From positions 1-64,000 of the forward strand of contig NZ_QXIR01000012.1 in assembly GCF_003581585.1 (NCBI RefSeq): a DNA stretch of 64,000 bases, in the 5' to 3' direction. Numbering within the stretch: the stretch's first letter is position 1; every line of letters begins with the position of its first letter. The translations under genes and the position numbers were made by a program. The DNA comes from Bacillus salacetis. GTDB taxonomy: Bacteria > Bacillota > Bacilli > Bacillales > Bacillaceae_B. The notes under the pieces are model-generated. The model was given only the letters and a program-made list of their open reading frames with translations, had not been told where the DNA came from and made no database searches. Positions 1-8,897 of this stretch are shown here, piece after piece.

Positions 1-34
1 GCTCCCCCTGTGAGAGTAGGACGTCGCCAGGCAA
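1..34 (+). rRNA. rrf: 5S ribosomal RNA, 3' end (partial)
   Basis: The first 34 bases match the 3' end of Bacillaceae 5S rRNA: a C-rich loop, then GTGAGAGTAGGACGTCGCCAG and GC. The rest of the gene lies left of the window. A terminator follows directly, so this is the end of an rRNA operon read on the + strand. Confidence 0.9.
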
Positions 35-36
35 CC

Positions 37-64
37 AAAAGAGTACCCAAGGGGTGCTCTTTTC
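37..64 (+). terminator. rRNA operon terminator
   Basis: The arms AGAGTACCC and GGGTGCTCT form a nine-pair stem with a short loop followed by TTTTC. It lies a few bases after the 5S end, as expected for a Bacillus rRNA operon. Confidence 0.8.
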
Positions 65-104
65 TTGTAGTGTAGAAAAAAATACTTATATAGATTGTTT
101 AGTT

Positions 105-304
105 CTCTAAGCCTTTTCGGAAGCACAGCGAGGATGGGGAGGAGCAAGAAGGTCAAGGACGAGAGGGAGAGAGCACCGGAGTGGGCTCTGCCCATGAGGA
201 TGTGAACGAGCGAAGCGGACGAAGAGATTCGCCGCTCATCGCCGTCCGAGCCTTCAGTGCCGATGGTAGTTGGGGATTGCCATTGACGAACCCCGCCAGG
301 CAAT
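105..304 (+). other. GC-rich stretch ending in a 5S rRNA-like remnant
   Basis: Positions 248-276 resemble the internal 5S segment (GAGCCTTCAGTGCCGATGGT and on), and 293-304 (CCCCGCCAGGCA) resemble the 5S 3' end. The bases between them do not fit 5S. Positions 105-247 are unusually G-rich for an intergenic region and contain no ORF. The simplest reading is a degenerate, rearranged 5S copy or rRNA-operon tail carrying an unknown structured segment. No function is assigned. Confidence 0.5.
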
Positions 305-443
305 TAAAGAGTGCAACCATCGACTTGAAATTTTTTACTGAATTAAAGTAAATTCCACATATTTGAAAAAATATAGAGGAAAATCCATTGTTTTCTCGAA
401 TATGAATTGTTTATACTGTTTCTTTTTTGAAGGAGAAAAATTA

Positions 444-899
444 ATGGAGATTAGAATAGATGATTTAACAAGACATGAAGTAGAGGAACTGATTATGGAT
501 CACCTTCAGGGTATGGCTATGCATTCTCCCGAGGAGAGCAGGCATGCTTTGAATCTGGATGGATTGAGGAAGCCGGAGATTACCTTTTGGAGTGCCTGGA
601 TAGATGAAGAGTTGGTCGGCTGCGGCGCTCTTAAGGAACTGGATTTGCGGCATGGTGAGATTAAATCCATGAAAACGGCGTCCCGCCATCTGAGGAAAGG
701 TGTTTCTAAGAGAATGCTTCAGCATATTATTGAAGAGGCAAAGAGGCGGGGCTATACGAGGCTAAGCTTGGAAACGGGGTCAATGGGGGCTTTTGAGCCT
801 GCTAGGAAACTATATGAAGGCTTTGGATTTCAGTACTGCGGTCCATTTTCTGATTATATAGAAGATAGTAACAGCAGGTTCATGACATTGAAATTATAG
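444..899 (+). CDS. ysnE: GNAT family N-acetyltransferase (YsnE-like)
   Basis: The 151-residue protein has the GNAT fold signature. GALKEL and EIKSMKT form the central strands, RKGVSKRML is the acetyl-CoA loop (R/Q-x-x-G-x-G/A type), and ARKLYEGFGF is the C-terminal motif. HSPEESRHALNLDGL near the N terminus and SLETGSM later match the YsnE/putative indole-acetate acetyltransferase subfamily; that substrate is only proposed in the family. The ATG at 444 is chosen over an upstream TTG (363) because AAGGAG lies 8-9 bases before it and the extra N-terminus is not family-like. It stands alone downstream of the rRNA operon. Confidence 0.8.
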   Translation: MEIRIDDLTRHEVEELIMDHLQGMAMHSPEESRHALNLDGLRKPEITFWSAWIDEELVGCGALKELDLRHGEIKSMKTASRHLRKGVSKRMLQHIIEEAKRRGYTRLSLETGSMGAFEPARKLYEGFGFQYCGPFSDYIEDSNSRFMTLKL

Positions 900-1149
900 G
901 ATGAATGCAGGCTCCGGCTGTAAATAATCGGAGAAGAAGTGCGAAAGCGGAAAAATATGATTGACTTTTCTGTCTTTTTATCATAACTTTATCGTATAAT
1001 TCAGAGTTCGAAATAGTAGTCTTTCAGTGCAAGATGGAAACCCCTGATTTATCTGCTGACGCCCCTTACATCACTCCGTCAAAGACTTTTCTTTTACCGC
1101 GTGCTCTATTATCAAAATAACTGTTTAGTAAATAGAAAGGGTGGGAGGC

Positions 1150-2478
1150 ATGAAGACCCCGGTCGCAGCAAGTAACGAGATTTCTATTCTACTTTCTGCC
1201 TTCTATGACCATATGGATGAAGCCGTGTTGATTTCCCGGTTTGATAATCATTTCAATTCCTGTTCACTGGTTGATGCCAATCCGGCAGCTTGTGAGCTGC
1301 TCGGATATGATAAAGAAGAACTGCTTACAATGGATCCGGAGCGGGTGTTATTTTCGAATATAAGCTGCAAGCTTTTTAATTTCATTAAAGATCAGCTAAT
1401 AAAGAATAAGCAGGGCTCGCTTGAAATGGAGCTTACCACGAAAAATGATGAAACAGCAGTCGTTGAATTAAAATCCTCGTTGCTGGAGTGGAATGGATTC
1501 TATTACGTTTTGAGTGCAATCAAGAACATTGAGATGAAAAAGGAATTGCAGGATGAGTGGCTTGCTGATAAAAATAGAACGTTGGAGCTGCTGAATGGTG
1601 TTCAGTCCCATATCATCATCATGGATAGAAGCGGGCATATCATCAGTATCAATAAGTATTGTGAAGACAAGACAGGTTACTCTTCGGACGAACTTCAGGG
1701 AATGGCAATCTGGGATCTGCTTTTGGGTGACGAGCAAAAGAAGACTTTTTTGAATAACTGCCAGTGCGGTTTGATGCCTGATCAAACCTATGAAAGCTGC
1801 TGGGTCTCAATAAGGGGGGAAAGTCTTTTTATTCAGTGGTCTGTTTCCTATCTGAACGAGGATGATTTTGATAAGGGATATATCATAGGTACTGGAATTG
1901 ATATTTCACAGAGGAAGGATTACGAGAAGACTTTGCTTGTGAGCACTCAAAAATACAGGAGCCTGGTGGAGGATAATCCGGATGGCATCGTGGTATTTGA
2001 GGAAGAAAATATGATCTATCTTAATAAAGAGGCCCAGAAGATATTAGGATATCCAGGTGAAACTGCAAATAAAATCTCATTGTTTTCAAGGATTCACCGT
2101 TTTGATAGAGAAAAGGCTGTCAGCTATTTCAAGGGGCTGAGGAACGTGGGGAACTACTCCCACCATATCATCGACCTTGAGGTCATCAGGCCAGATTCCA
2201 GCAGGGTTACTGTGGAAATAAAGGGAATAACGAACATGGTCGGGAAAATGAATTTCATACATCTTGTTATAAGGGATGTAAGCTTGCAGAAGCAGGCAGA
2301 GAGCAATCTGGTGAAAGTGAACCGCCAGATGGAGAATGTGTTGAGTTCCACCGATGAAATCATCATTGGCTTATGCAAGGATATGAGGGTTACATTTGTG
2401 AACCAATCCCTGGTGCGGCTGCTTGGGCATGAACAATCCGGTTTAGTCGGTTTGCATGGCAAGAACTGTTCGATTTGA
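1150..2478 (+). CDS. Multi-PAS sensor kinase, N-terminal part (frameshifted)
   Basis: This is the sensory half of a membrane-free histidine kinase. At least four PAS segments can be read: near residues 11-60 (DANPAACELLGY), 145-190 (ITGY-like KTGYSSDEL), 270-310 (YLNKEAQKILGY) and 395-430 (FVNQSLVRLLGH). The fourth breaks off at GLVGLHG and the frame stops at 2478. The kinase continues one frame back from about 2451 (WQELFDLISS), so one base appears to be missing near 2450-2460, for example in CATTGG read as CATGG. ATG 1150 has AAAGGGTG upstream; a GTG at 1141 is less likely. A sporulation- or stress-type kinase is plausible. Confidence 0.75.
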   Translation: MKTPVAASNEISILLSAFYDHMDEAVLISRFDNHFNSCSLVDANPAACELLGYDKEELLTMDPERVLFSNISCKLFNFIKDQLIKNKQGSLEMELTTKNDETAVVELKSSLLEWNGFYYVLSAIKNIEMKKELQDEWLADKNRTLELLNGVQSHIIIMDRSGHIISINKYCEDKTGYSSDELQGMAIWDLLLGDEQKKTFLNNCQCGLMPDQTYESCWVSIRGESLFIQWSVSYLNEDDFDKGYIIGTGIDISQRKDYEKTLLVSTQKYRSLVEDNPDGIVVFEEENMIYLNKEAQKILGYPGETANKISLFSRIHRFDREKAVSYFKGLRNVGNYSHHIIDLEVIRPDSSRVTVEIKGITNMVGKMNFIHLVIRDVSLQKQAESNLVKVNRQMENVLSSTDEIIIGLCKDMRVTFVNQSLVRLLGHEQSGLVGLHGKNCSI

Positions 2479-3725
2479 TTTCTTCTTTAAAAGAGGGGCT
2501 GGTACCGATTGAATTGGCTGAACTGTTGAAATCCGGCTCCGCAGAAGTACTTTTGATTGTTAAGGGAGTCAAGAAGTACTTTGAGGTTAAGATTTTGCCG
2601 CTGGGTTTTGAAGAGGGCGCGTTGATTACGATGTACGATATTACAGACAGGATTTTACTGAACAGGCAGCGGGAGAGATATTATGATGCCATTGCATGTG
2701 GAATCACTGTACAGGATGTAAGAGGAAGGATCCTATACGCAAACCCGAACGCTGCTGAAATTATTGGGGTGGATAAGGATGAAATCAGGGAGATTCACCT
2801 TAAAGATCATGATTGGCAGCTGGTTGATGAGAATGGGGAAAGTCTCCATTTAAGGGAACACCCCTGGAGGAAAGCAATCAGGACCCAGCAGGAGATCAAA
2901 AACTTTGTCATGGGCTTTTATCATCCCCGGTCAAAGGAAGTGAGGTGGGTCCTGGTAAATACCCGGAACGTTTTTGAAGACGAGGAAGACTCACTTGAAA
3001 AGGTGATCACAACCTTTCATGATATCACTGCAAAAGTACAGCTTGATAAATTCATGAAAGAGAAGGAAAAGCTTGCCTTGGCTGGTAAGCTCGCAGCCGG
3101 GGTCGCTCATGAAATCAAGAATCCGTTGACAAGCAGCCTGGGGTTCATCAAGTTTATGAAGGATCAGAAAGAGGTCGACTTCAATTACCTTGATATTGTG
3201 TCAAGGGAGCTGGAAAGCATCAATGCGGTAACAAGTGAATTTTTGACTCTGGCAGAACCGCAGTCCCTCCAAAGAGAAAAAATATGTATTATCGATGATA
3301 TCATCCTGCCCTTGATTGAACATATGAAGGAGCAGCTTATCGAGAGAGGGACGAAGATCAACCTTTATCACCCCTCGGACCAGATCTTGCATGGAGTAAA
3401 GGAGCAGGTGACACAGCTTTTCCTTAACATCCTCAGGAATAGTATGGAAGCGATGCCTGCTGGCGGAAATATAGATATATCAATGATGCGGGAAGATAAG
3501 TATATTGTTGTCAGTATTAAAGATGAAGGAACAGGGATCCCCCCCGAACGACTGAAGTTTCTGGGAGAGCCTTTTTATTCTATTAAAGAGAAGGGGACTG
3601 GGTTCGGCCTCCTGCTCTGTAAAAAGATCGTCCATGAACATAACGGGAATCTTGTCATCAAAAGTGTTGTGGGCAAAGGCACATTGGTCGAGGTCACCTT
3701 GCCGGTAGGAGAGAAGAAGCATTAA
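2475..3725 (+). CDS. Sensor histidine kinase, C-terminal part (frameshifted)
   Basis: This is the catalytic half of the kinase begun at 1150. It contains the end of one PAS domain, a further PAS (YDAIACGITVQDVRG, then YANPNAAEIIGV), and a HisKA domain with the H-box GVAHEIKNPLTSSLGF. The HATPase_c domain shows the N-box (NILRNSMEAMP), the G1 box (DEGTGIP) and the G2 box (GTGFGL). This arrangement is seen in KinA/KinE-type orphan kinases that feed Spo0A phosphorelays; that role is inferred. No ribosome site precedes 2475, so it is probably not an independent gene. If the shift is real, the kinase is split or dead; if it is a sequencing error, the intact protein would be about 860 residues. Confidence 0.75.
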   Translation: MISSLKEGLVPIELAELLKSGSAEVLLIVKGVKKYFEVKILPLGFEEGALITMYDITDRILLNRQRERYYDAIACGITVQDVRGRILYANPNAAEIIGVDKDEIREIHLKDHDWQLVDENGESLHLREHPWRKAIRTQQEIKNFVMGFYHPRSKEVRWVLVNTRNVFEDEEDSLEKVITTFHDITAKVQLDKFMKEKEKLALAGKLAAGVAHEIKNPLTSSLGFIKFMKDQKEVDFNYLDIVSRELESINAVTSEFLTLAEPQSLQREKICIIDDIILPLIEHMKEQLIERGTKINLYHPSDQILHGVKEQVTQLFLNILRNSMEAMPAGGNIDISMMREDKYIVVSIKDEGTGIPPERLKFLGEPFYSIKEKGTGFGLLLCKKIVHEHNGNLVIKSVVGKGTLVEVTLPVGEKKH

Positions 3726-3759
3726 GGGAATGGGAAACCATTCTCTTATTTTTTTTGGC
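3724..3759 (+). terminator. Terminator after the sensor kinase
   Basis: GAATGG-GAAA-CCATTC is followed, after TCTTA, by a run of eight T. It lies immediately after the kinase stop codon. Confidence 0.7.
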
Positions 3760-3947
3760 TGTTAGCTCAACTTTCAAGAGGGCTGAAGAGCTGCCCTTTT
3801 GCAGCAAGGTTAAAAAAGAGCTTTATTTAATTGAAGAATAACGGATTAACGGTTCACAAAAAGGGAAAATTCTAGTAGAGTAAGTAGAAATCATGGATGA
3901 GCTGTTTATTTACAGCCGCTGTCTGAATCTGATGGGAGGAAAACTGG

Positions 3948-4505
3948 ATGCTGGAAAACAGTTTGATCATGGTCGCGATTATTCTGGTCATTAATATAGT
4001 GTACGTTTCTTTTTTTACCATCCGGATGATTCTTACATTAAAGGGTTACCGGTATATTGCTGCGTTTGTCAGCATGTTTGAGGTCGTTATTTACGTGGTG
4101 GGGCTCGGGCTTGTGCTTGATAACCTGGACCAGATCCAAAATCTCGTTGCATATGCTGTAGGGTATGGACTTGGTGTCATTGCTGGCATGAAGATCGAGG
4201 AGAAGCTTGCCCTTGGATATATTACGGTGAATGTAATCACGGCTGACTATGATCAGTCGCTCCCTGATAAATTAAGGACGAACGGGTATGGAGTGACGAA
4301 CTGGGCTGCCCATGGCCTGGAAGGCGACCGGATGGCGATGCAGATCCTGACACCGCGCAAGAATGAAGTGAAGTTGTACCAGACCATTAAGGAACTGGAT
4401 CCAAAAGCCTTCATCATTGCCTATGAACCGAAGACGATCCACGGCGGCTTCTGGGTGAAGACCGTAAGAAAAATCAGAAAGGAAAATCTGCCTGCCAATG
4501 AGTAA
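3948..4505 (+). CDS. yebE: DUF2179 membrane protein YebE (UPF0316)
   Basis: The 185-residue protein has three hydrophobic N-terminal segments (about residues 5-25, 37-57 and 63-82) and a soluble C-terminal DUF2179 region (about 90-175, including [16 protein letters not shown]). This matches UPF0316 proteins such as B. subtilis YebE. The location, just before a small NETI-motif gene and then purE, is the same as in B. subtilis. The ATG has GGGAGG ten bases upstream. Its stop overlaps the yebG start by eight bases, so the two are probably cotranscribed and translationally coupled. Biochemical function is unknown. Confidence 0.85.
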   Translation: MLENSLIMVAIILVINIVYVSFFTIRMILTLKGYRYIAAFVSMFEVVIYVVGLGLVLDNLDQIQNLVAYAVGYGLGVIAGMKIEEKLALGYITVNVITADYDQSLPDKLRTNGYGVTNWAAHGLEGDRMAMQILTPRKNEVKLYQTIKELDPKAFIIAYEPKTIHGGFWVKTVRKIRKENLPANE

Positions 4506-4695
4506 AGCTAAAAAGATGTTCGAAGTGGAAGAAAACGAAAGTATTGCCTCCTGCCTGGATAGAATGAAGCAGGAAGGCTACACTCCTGTGAAAAGGCTGG
4601 AGAAGCCGGTATTCAATGAAGAAAAGAAGAATGGACAGGTTGAATATGTGCCTGTCAGACAGAAGATTCTATTCGAAGGAAGAAAAATCGATTAA
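4498..4695 (+). CDS. yebG: NETI motif-containing protein YebG
   Basis: A 65-residue soluble protein with the motif [16 protein letters not shown], a variant of the NETI motif that names the family, followed by a lysine- and glutamate-rich tail ending [10 protein letters not shown]. It overlaps the end of yebE by eight bases in another frame and precedes the purine operon leader, as in B. subtilis. No function is known. Confidence 0.8.
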   Translation: MSKAKKMFEVEENESIASCLDRMKQEGYTPVKRLEKPVFNEEKKNGQVEYVPVRQKILFEGRKID

Positions 4696-4696
4696 A

Positions 4697-4736
4697 ACAC
4701 GAACGTTAATTTTCTGAAATTTATTATTGTTCGATT
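4697..4736 (+). promoter_or_regulatory. Candidate PurR-box pair
   Basis: Two inverted half-sites, ACGAAC (GAAC at 4701-4704) and GTTCG (GTTC at 4729-4732), are separated by 24 bases and lie just upstream of the pur promoter. B. subtilis PurR binds tandem inverted boxes with CGAAC cores in the same position. The flanking bases fit the A/T-rich consensus only partly. Confidence 0.6.
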
Positions 4737-4741
4737 TTTCG

Positions 4742-4771
4742 TTGACAGCTGCGTTGAAGTGTTGTTATGAT
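4742..4771 (+). promoter_or_regulatory. Sigma-A promoter of the pur operon
   Basis: TTGACA (4742-4747) and TATGAT (4766-4771) are separated by 18 bases. Transcription would start a few bases before the riboswitch aptamer. Confidence 0.75.
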
Positions 4772-4786
4772 GAAAATAACAAGTAA

Positions 4787-4864
4787 ACACCCTCATATAA
4801 TCTTGGGAATAGGGCCCATAAGTATCTACCCGGTTACCGTAAATGACCGGACTATGAGGGAAAG
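4787..4864 (+). promoter_or_regulatory. Purine (guanine-class) riboswitch aptamer
   Basis: P1 pairs CCCTCATA (4790-4797) with TATGAGGG (4853-4860). Between them are the conserved J1/2 TATAAT, the two kissing-loop stems and the J3/1 stretch GACTATG. The base that decides specificity is C (GACTATG, not GATTATG), so guanine or hypoxanthine is the expected ligand. It controls the pur operon together with the hairpin at 4921. Confidence 0.93.
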
Positions 4865-4920
4865 TAGCTGTCTGGAGAACAGGCAGGGTCTATCCATTTT
4901 TGGAGGGGTCCCGGCTGTTG

Positions 4921-4971
4921 GGCCCGGGTTAACTGCTTTCTCTCATGAGAAGCGTTAATCCGGGCTTTTGT
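4921..4971 (+). terminator. Riboswitch-controlled terminator of the pur operon
   Basis: GCCCGGGTTAAC (4922-4933) pairs with GTTAATCCGGGC (4954-4965), with further pairing of GCTT and AAGC inside, followed by TTTTG. It should form when the aptamer is ligand-bound. Confidence 0.85.
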
Positions 4972-4992
4972 ATTTGTTGCAAGATGCAGATA

Positions 4993-5048
4993 CCTTTAAC
5001 GCTTTAAAGCACCAGGGGACTGTCCCGGCTGCTTTAAAGCGCTAAAGG
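4993..5048. repeat. Family A palindromic repeat, copy A1 (pur leader)
   Basis: The 18-base outer arms (4993-5010 and 5031-5048) are complementary with one mismatch and enclose AGGGGACTGTCCC. The element sits between the riboswitch terminator and the purE ribosome site, so it is part of every full-length pur transcript. Confidence 0.85.
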
Positions 5049-5074
5049 AAAAATAGATTCCAGGAGGCAGTGAT

Positions 5075-5563
5075 ATGCAGCTTAAAGTAGGAGTTGTAAT
5101 GGGAAGTACTTCTGATTGGAAAACGATGAAGCTTGCATGTGATATTCTTGAAGAGTATGACATCCCTTATGAGAATAAAGTGGTTTCTGCTCACAGGACG
5201 CCTGACTTGATGTTTGACTATGCTGAGAGTGCCAGGGAAAGAGGATTGAAGGTGATTATTGCCGGAGCAGGAGGGGCAGCTCATCTTCCGGGAATGGTTG
5301 CCGCCAAGACGACTCTTCCTGTCATCGGCGTACCTGTCCAATCGCGGGCATTGAACGGATTGGATTCACTTCTTTCCATCGTCCAAATGCCTGGAGGTGT
5401 GCCGGTTGCCACGGTGGCAATCGGGGAAGCGGGAGCGAAGAATGCCGGGCTGCTGGCAGCACAGATCCTTTCGACACAAGATGGGGAATTGGCAAGAAAG
5501 CTGGATGACAGCAGGGAAGCGCTGAGACAAAAAGTATTGGAAAGCGGTGATGAACTTGAATAA
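5075..5563 (+). CDS. purE: N5-carboxyaminoimidazole ribonucleotide mutase PurE
   Basis: Converts N5-CAIR to CAIR in de novo IMP synthesis. The 162 residues have the class I PurE layout: GSTSDWKTM near residue 10, SAHRTPD near 43 and [15 protein letters not shown] near 69. It is the first gene of a twelve-gene purine operon. GGAGG stands about ten bases before the ATG. Its end overlaps purK, whose product supplies its substrate. Confidence 0.97.
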   Translation: MQLKVGVVMGSTSDWKTMKLACDILEEYDIPYENKVVSAHRTPDLMFDYAESARERGLKVIIAGAGGAAHLPGMVAAKTTLPVIGVPVQSRALNGLDSLLSIVQMPGGVPVATVAIGEAGAKNAGLLAAQILSTQDGELARKLDDSREALRQKVLESGDELE

Positions 5564-6710
5564 ACAAGTGATTTATCCTGGACAGACAATCGGAATTATC
5601 GGCGGCGGACAGCTTGGACGTATGATGGCTCTTGCTGCAAAGGAAGCGGGTTTTAGAATCGCGGTTCTGGATCCGGGAACCGATGGACCTTGTGCGCAGG
5701 TTGCCGATGAGGTGATCATTGCGGATTACGAAGACCGTGAAGCGCTGCAAAGACTGGCAGAGCTAAGCGATGTCATTACATATGAGTTTGAAAATATTGA
5801 TTATGAAGCACTGAAAGGCCTGGCCGAGAGCGCGTATGTCCCGCAGGGTGCCGAACTGATCCGCATCACCCAAAACCGGATTGCTGAAAAAGAAGCCCTT
5901 GTTTATGGCGGTGTGGAGGTTGCTCCATATGAAGTCATCGAAAGTGAACAAGAGATCGGCGGAAAAGCGGAAGCACTTGGCTATCCTGTTGTGCTGAAGA
6001 CAGCTACCGGCGGTTATGATGGAAAAGGACAGGTCGTGCTCTATGAAGCGGCAGACATTGAAAAAGCGGCAGGTTTGCTTGCTGACGGCCCTTGTGTGTT
6101 GGAAAAATGGATGTCCTTTGAAAAAGAGGTGTCCGTCATTGTGACCCGGAATCCTTCAGGAGAATTGAGTGTGTTTCCAGCCGTGGAAAACATCCACAGT
6201 GAAAACATTCTCCACCTGACGATTGCTCCGGCGAGAATAAGCGATGCTGACAATGAGAAGGCTGTTAATACAGCGAAAAGAGTCGCAGAGACACTCGATA
6301 TGGTGGGTACCCTGGCAGTTGAAATGTTCCTGACCGAAGCCGGGGATATATATGTGAATGAACTGGCGCCACGCCCTCACAATTCCGGCCATTTTTCAAT
6401 CGAAGCCTGCGAGACATCACAGTTTGCCCAGCATATCCGCGCCGTTTGTAACTGGCCTCTGAAAAGCACGGAGATCATCAAGCCGGCTGTCATGGTCAAT
6501 ATCTTAGGGGAACACCTGGATGAAGTAATCCAAAACATCCCTTTGCAGCCAAATTGGTCCATCCACCTTTATGGGAAAGATGAAGCAAAGGCCAAACGGA
6601 AGATGGGGCATGTGACAGCGCTGACGAATGATATTGAGGCCACACTGCTTGAATTGAATGAAACAAACATATGGAACAGCAAAGAAATGATCGGAGGAAA
6701 ACAATCATGA
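5550..6710 (+). CDS. purK: 5-(carboxyamino)imidazole ribonucleotide synthase PurK
   Basis: ATP-grasp enzyme making N5-CAIR from AIR, bicarbonate and ATP. It starts with the [13 protein letters not shown] nucleotide-binding loop, carries [14 protein letters not shown] in the ATP-grasp core and [12 protein letters not shown] near residue 270. About 386 residues, normal for the family. ATG 5550 is preferred; a GTG lies three bases earlier. It overlaps purE by 14 bases and ends in an overlap with the purB start. Confidence 0.96.
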   Translation: MNLNKQVIYPGQTIGIIGGGQLGRMMALAAKEAGFRIAVLDPGTDGPCAQVADEVIIADYEDREALQRLAELSDVITYEFENIDYEALKGLAESAYVPQGAELIRITQNRIAEKEALVYGGVEVAPYEVIESEQEIGGKAEALGYPVVLKTATGGYDGKGQVVLYEAADIEKAAGLLADGPCVLEKWMSFEKEVSVIVTRNPSGELSVFPAVENIHSENILHLTIAPARISDADNEKAVNTAKRVAETLDMVGTLAVEMFLTEAGDIYVNELAPRPHNSGHFSIEACETSQFAQHIRAVCNWPLKSTEIIKPAVMVNILGEHLDEVIQNIPLQPNWSIHLYGKDEAKAKRKMGHVTALTNDIEATLLELNETNIWNSKEMIGGKQS

Positions 6711-8002
6711 TTGAACGTTATACACGCCCGGAGATGGGAGCGATCTGGACAGAAGAGAACCGCTTCCAGGCATGGCTTGAGGTAGAGATTTTAGCATGTG
6801 AAGCCTGGGCTGAACTGGGGGATATCCCTAAGGAAGATACAGTGAAGATAAGGGAGAACGCCGGCTTTGATGTAGACCGCATCAAAGAAATCGAAGAAGA
6901 GACGCGCCATGATGTTGTTGCGTTCACAAGAGCGGTTTCCGAGACACTTGGGGAAGAACGCAAATGGGTCCACTACGGCCTGACTTCCACGGACGTGGTA
7001 GATACGGCGCTATCCTACATTCTGCGCCAGGCTAATGAAATCATCATCAAGGACTTGGAAAACTTTATTGAAATCCTGAAAAATAAGGCGATTGAACATA
7101 AGGATACCGTCATGATGGGCAGGACACATGGCGTTCATGCAGAGCCGACGACTTTCGGCTTAAAGCTTGCCCTCTGGTATGAAGAGATGAAACGGAACCT
7201 GGATCGTTTCAAGGCAGCTGCTGCAGGCGTCGAATTCGGAAAGATTTCAGGCGCTGTCGGTACTTATGCTAACATCGATCCTTTCGTGGAGTCCTATGTT
7301 TGTGAAAAGCTTGGATTGTCACCGGCTCCTGTATCAACACAGACGCTTCAGCGAGACCGCCATGCACACTACATGAGCACCATCGCCTTGATCGCTACAT
7401 CAATTGAAAAGTTTGCTGTGGAGATCCGCGGCCTGCAAAAGAGTGAAACGCGCGAAGTGGAAGAGTTTTTTGCCAAAGGACAAAAGGGGTCTTCGGCCAT
7501 GCCGCACAAGCGCAATCCGATCGGCTCTGAAAACATGACAGGAATGGCGCGCGTTATCCGCGGCTATATGTTGACAGCTTATGAGAACGTGCCGCTTTGG
7601 CATGAACGCGATATTTCCCACTCTTCAGCAGAGAGAGTGATTTTGCCGGATGCTACCATCGCGCTTAATTATATGCTGAACCGCTTCAGCAATATCGTGA
7701 AGAACCTGACAGTATATCCTGAGAATATGAAACGCAACATGGACCGTACACTCGGCCTGATTTATTCTCAACGTGTCCTGCTGGCCCTTATCGATAAAGG
7801 GATGGCCCGTGAAGCTGCTTATGATACGGTCCAGCCAAAAGCGATGGAAGCATGGGAGAAGCAAGTCCCTTTCCGTCAGTTGATAGAAGAGGAAGAAGCC
7901 ATCACATCGAAGCTGTCGCCAGCGGAAATCGATGACTGCTTCGACTACAACCATCATCTGAAGCACGTCAATACCATCTTCGAACGCTGCGGATTGAAGT
8001 AG
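6707..8002 (+). CDS. purB: Adenylosuccinate lyase PurB
   Basis: Cleaves SAICAR to AICAR plus fumarate, and adenylosuccinate to AMP plus fumarate. 431 residues starting [10 protein letters not shown], with the fumarase/aspartase signature [11 protein letters not shown] near residue 263 and the catalytic-histidine motif TSTDVVDTA near 88. The ATG at 6707 overlaps the purK stop (ATGA) and follows CGGAGG, so an upstream start inside purK is rejected. A strong hairpin and a family A repeat separate it from purC. Confidence 0.97.
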   Translation: MIERYTRPEMGAIWTEENRFQAWLEVEILACEAWAELGDIPKEDTVKIRENAGFDVDRIKEIEEETRHDVVAFTRAVSETLGEERKWVHYGLTSTDVVDTALSYILRQANEIIIKDLENFIEILKNKAIEHKDTVMMGRTHGVHAEPTTFGLKLALWYEEMKRNLDRFKAAAAGVEFGKISGAVGTYANIDPFVESYVCEKLGLSPAPVSTQTLQRDRHAHYMSTIALIATSIEKFAVEIRGLQKSETREVEEFFAKGQKGSSAMPHKRNPIGSENMTGMARVIRGYMLTAYENVPLWHERDISHSSAERVILPDATIALNYMLNRFSNIVKNLTVYPENMKRNMDRTLGLIYSQRVLLALIDKGMAREAAYDTVQPKAMEAWEKQVPFRQLIEEEEAITSKLSPAEIDDCFDYNHHLKHVNTIFERCGLK

Positions 8003-8011
8003 GAAATTTAT

Positions 8012-8042
8012 AAAGGAAGAGAGGGATCTCTTCCTTTTTTTA
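8012..8042 (+). terminator. Terminator-like hairpin between purB and purC
   Basis: AAAGGAAGAG (8012-8021) pairs with CTCTTCCTTT (8028-8037), followed by a T run. It looks like an intrinsic terminator in the middle of the purine operon and could make expression of purC onwards partly independent. No clear promoter was seen after it. Confidence 0.6.
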
Positions 8043-8080
8043 TAAAACACAGACTGAAGATTGCCAATATTCAATTTTGT

Positions 8081-8140
8081 TTTAGTGCTTTAAAGCGCTA
8101 AGAGGGACAGTCCCGCTGTGCTTTAAAGCGGTAAAGTGCA
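8081..8140. repeat. Family A palindromic repeat, copy A2 (purB-purC gap)
   Basis: TTTAGTGCTTTAAAGCGC, the core GAGGGACAGTCCC, then TGTGCTTTAAAGCGGTAAAG. It is inserted inside the pur operon and ends about 30 bases before purC. Confidence 0.85.
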
Positions 8141-8171
8141 AATGTTCAGGTTTATAAAGGGGGATCTCGGG

Positions 8172-8897
8172 ATGGAAAAACAGGGTCTTTTATACGAGGG
8201 GAAAGCAAAGAGGATCTACAGTACGGAAAACAACGAAGAGGTATGGGTGGAATACAAGGATTCAGCCACTGCTTTTAACGGGGAGAAAAAAGCGGAGATT
8301 GGCGGCAAAGGGGTCTTGAATAACGAGATTAGCAGTCTTCTGTTTTCAAGGTTGAAAGAAAAGGGGATTGAGAGTCATTTCATCAAGAGGATTTCAGCGC
8401 ATGAGCAGCTTGTGAAAAAGGTGGACATCATCCCTCTTGAGGTTGTGGTCAGGAATGTTGCGGCCGGAAGTTTAGCGAAGAGACTTGGTTTGGAAGAAGG
8501 AACAGCATTAAGGCACAGTATCGTTGAGTTTTATTATAAGGATGATGATCTCGGCGATCCGCTGCTGACGGATGCCCACATCGAACTGCTGGAGCTTGCC
8601 AGCCGGGAAGAGGTTGAGCTCTTGAAGATCCAGGGATTGAAAGTCGATTCTGTTTTGACAGAGATTTTTGAAGAAGCAGGGATCAAGCTGATCGATTTTA
8701 AATTGGAATTCGGTAAGGACAGCGAGGGGAATATCATGCTCGCTGATGAAATTTCCCCTGATACATGCAGGCTATGGGATATCGAAACCAACCAGAAGCT
8801 TGATAAAGATGTATTCCGCAGGGACCTGGGAAATCTGACAGACGTATATTCTATTATTCTTGAGAGACTGGGAGGAAAAGAAGCATGTACAAAGTAA
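8172..8897 (+). CDS. purC: SAICAR synthetase PurC
   Basis: Joins aspartate to CAIR using ATP. 241 residues; the N-terminal YEGKAKRIY ATP loop and VRNVAAGSLAKR are typical, and DEISPDTCRLWD near residue 200 is the second signature. ATG 8172 is chosen because AAAGGGGG precedes it and homologues begin MEKQ-L-YEGK. It overlaps purS by 13 bases. Confidence 0.97.
   Translation: MEKQGLLYEGKAKRIYSTENNEEVWVEYKDSATAFNGEKKAEIGGKGVLNNEISSLLFSRLKEKGIESHFIKRISAHEQLVKKVDIIPLEVVVRNVAAGSLAKRLGLEEGTALRHSIVEFYYKDDDLGDPLLTDAHIELLELASREEVELLKIQGLKVDSVLTEIFEEAGIKLIDFKLEFGKDSEGNIMLADEISPDTCRLWDIETNQKLDKDVFRRDLGNLTDVYSIILERLGGKEACTK

Noticed and set aside
961-1000. TTGACT ... TATAAT promoter before the sensor kinase
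   Set aside because: The spacing of 28 bases is too long, and no better -35 was found at 17 bases.
4767-4958. Open frame of 63 codons in the pur leader
   Set aside because: It lies across the riboswitch aptamer and terminator and has no ribosome site.
5547-5549. GTG as the purK start
   Set aside because: ATG three bases later is equally placed and is the commoner start.
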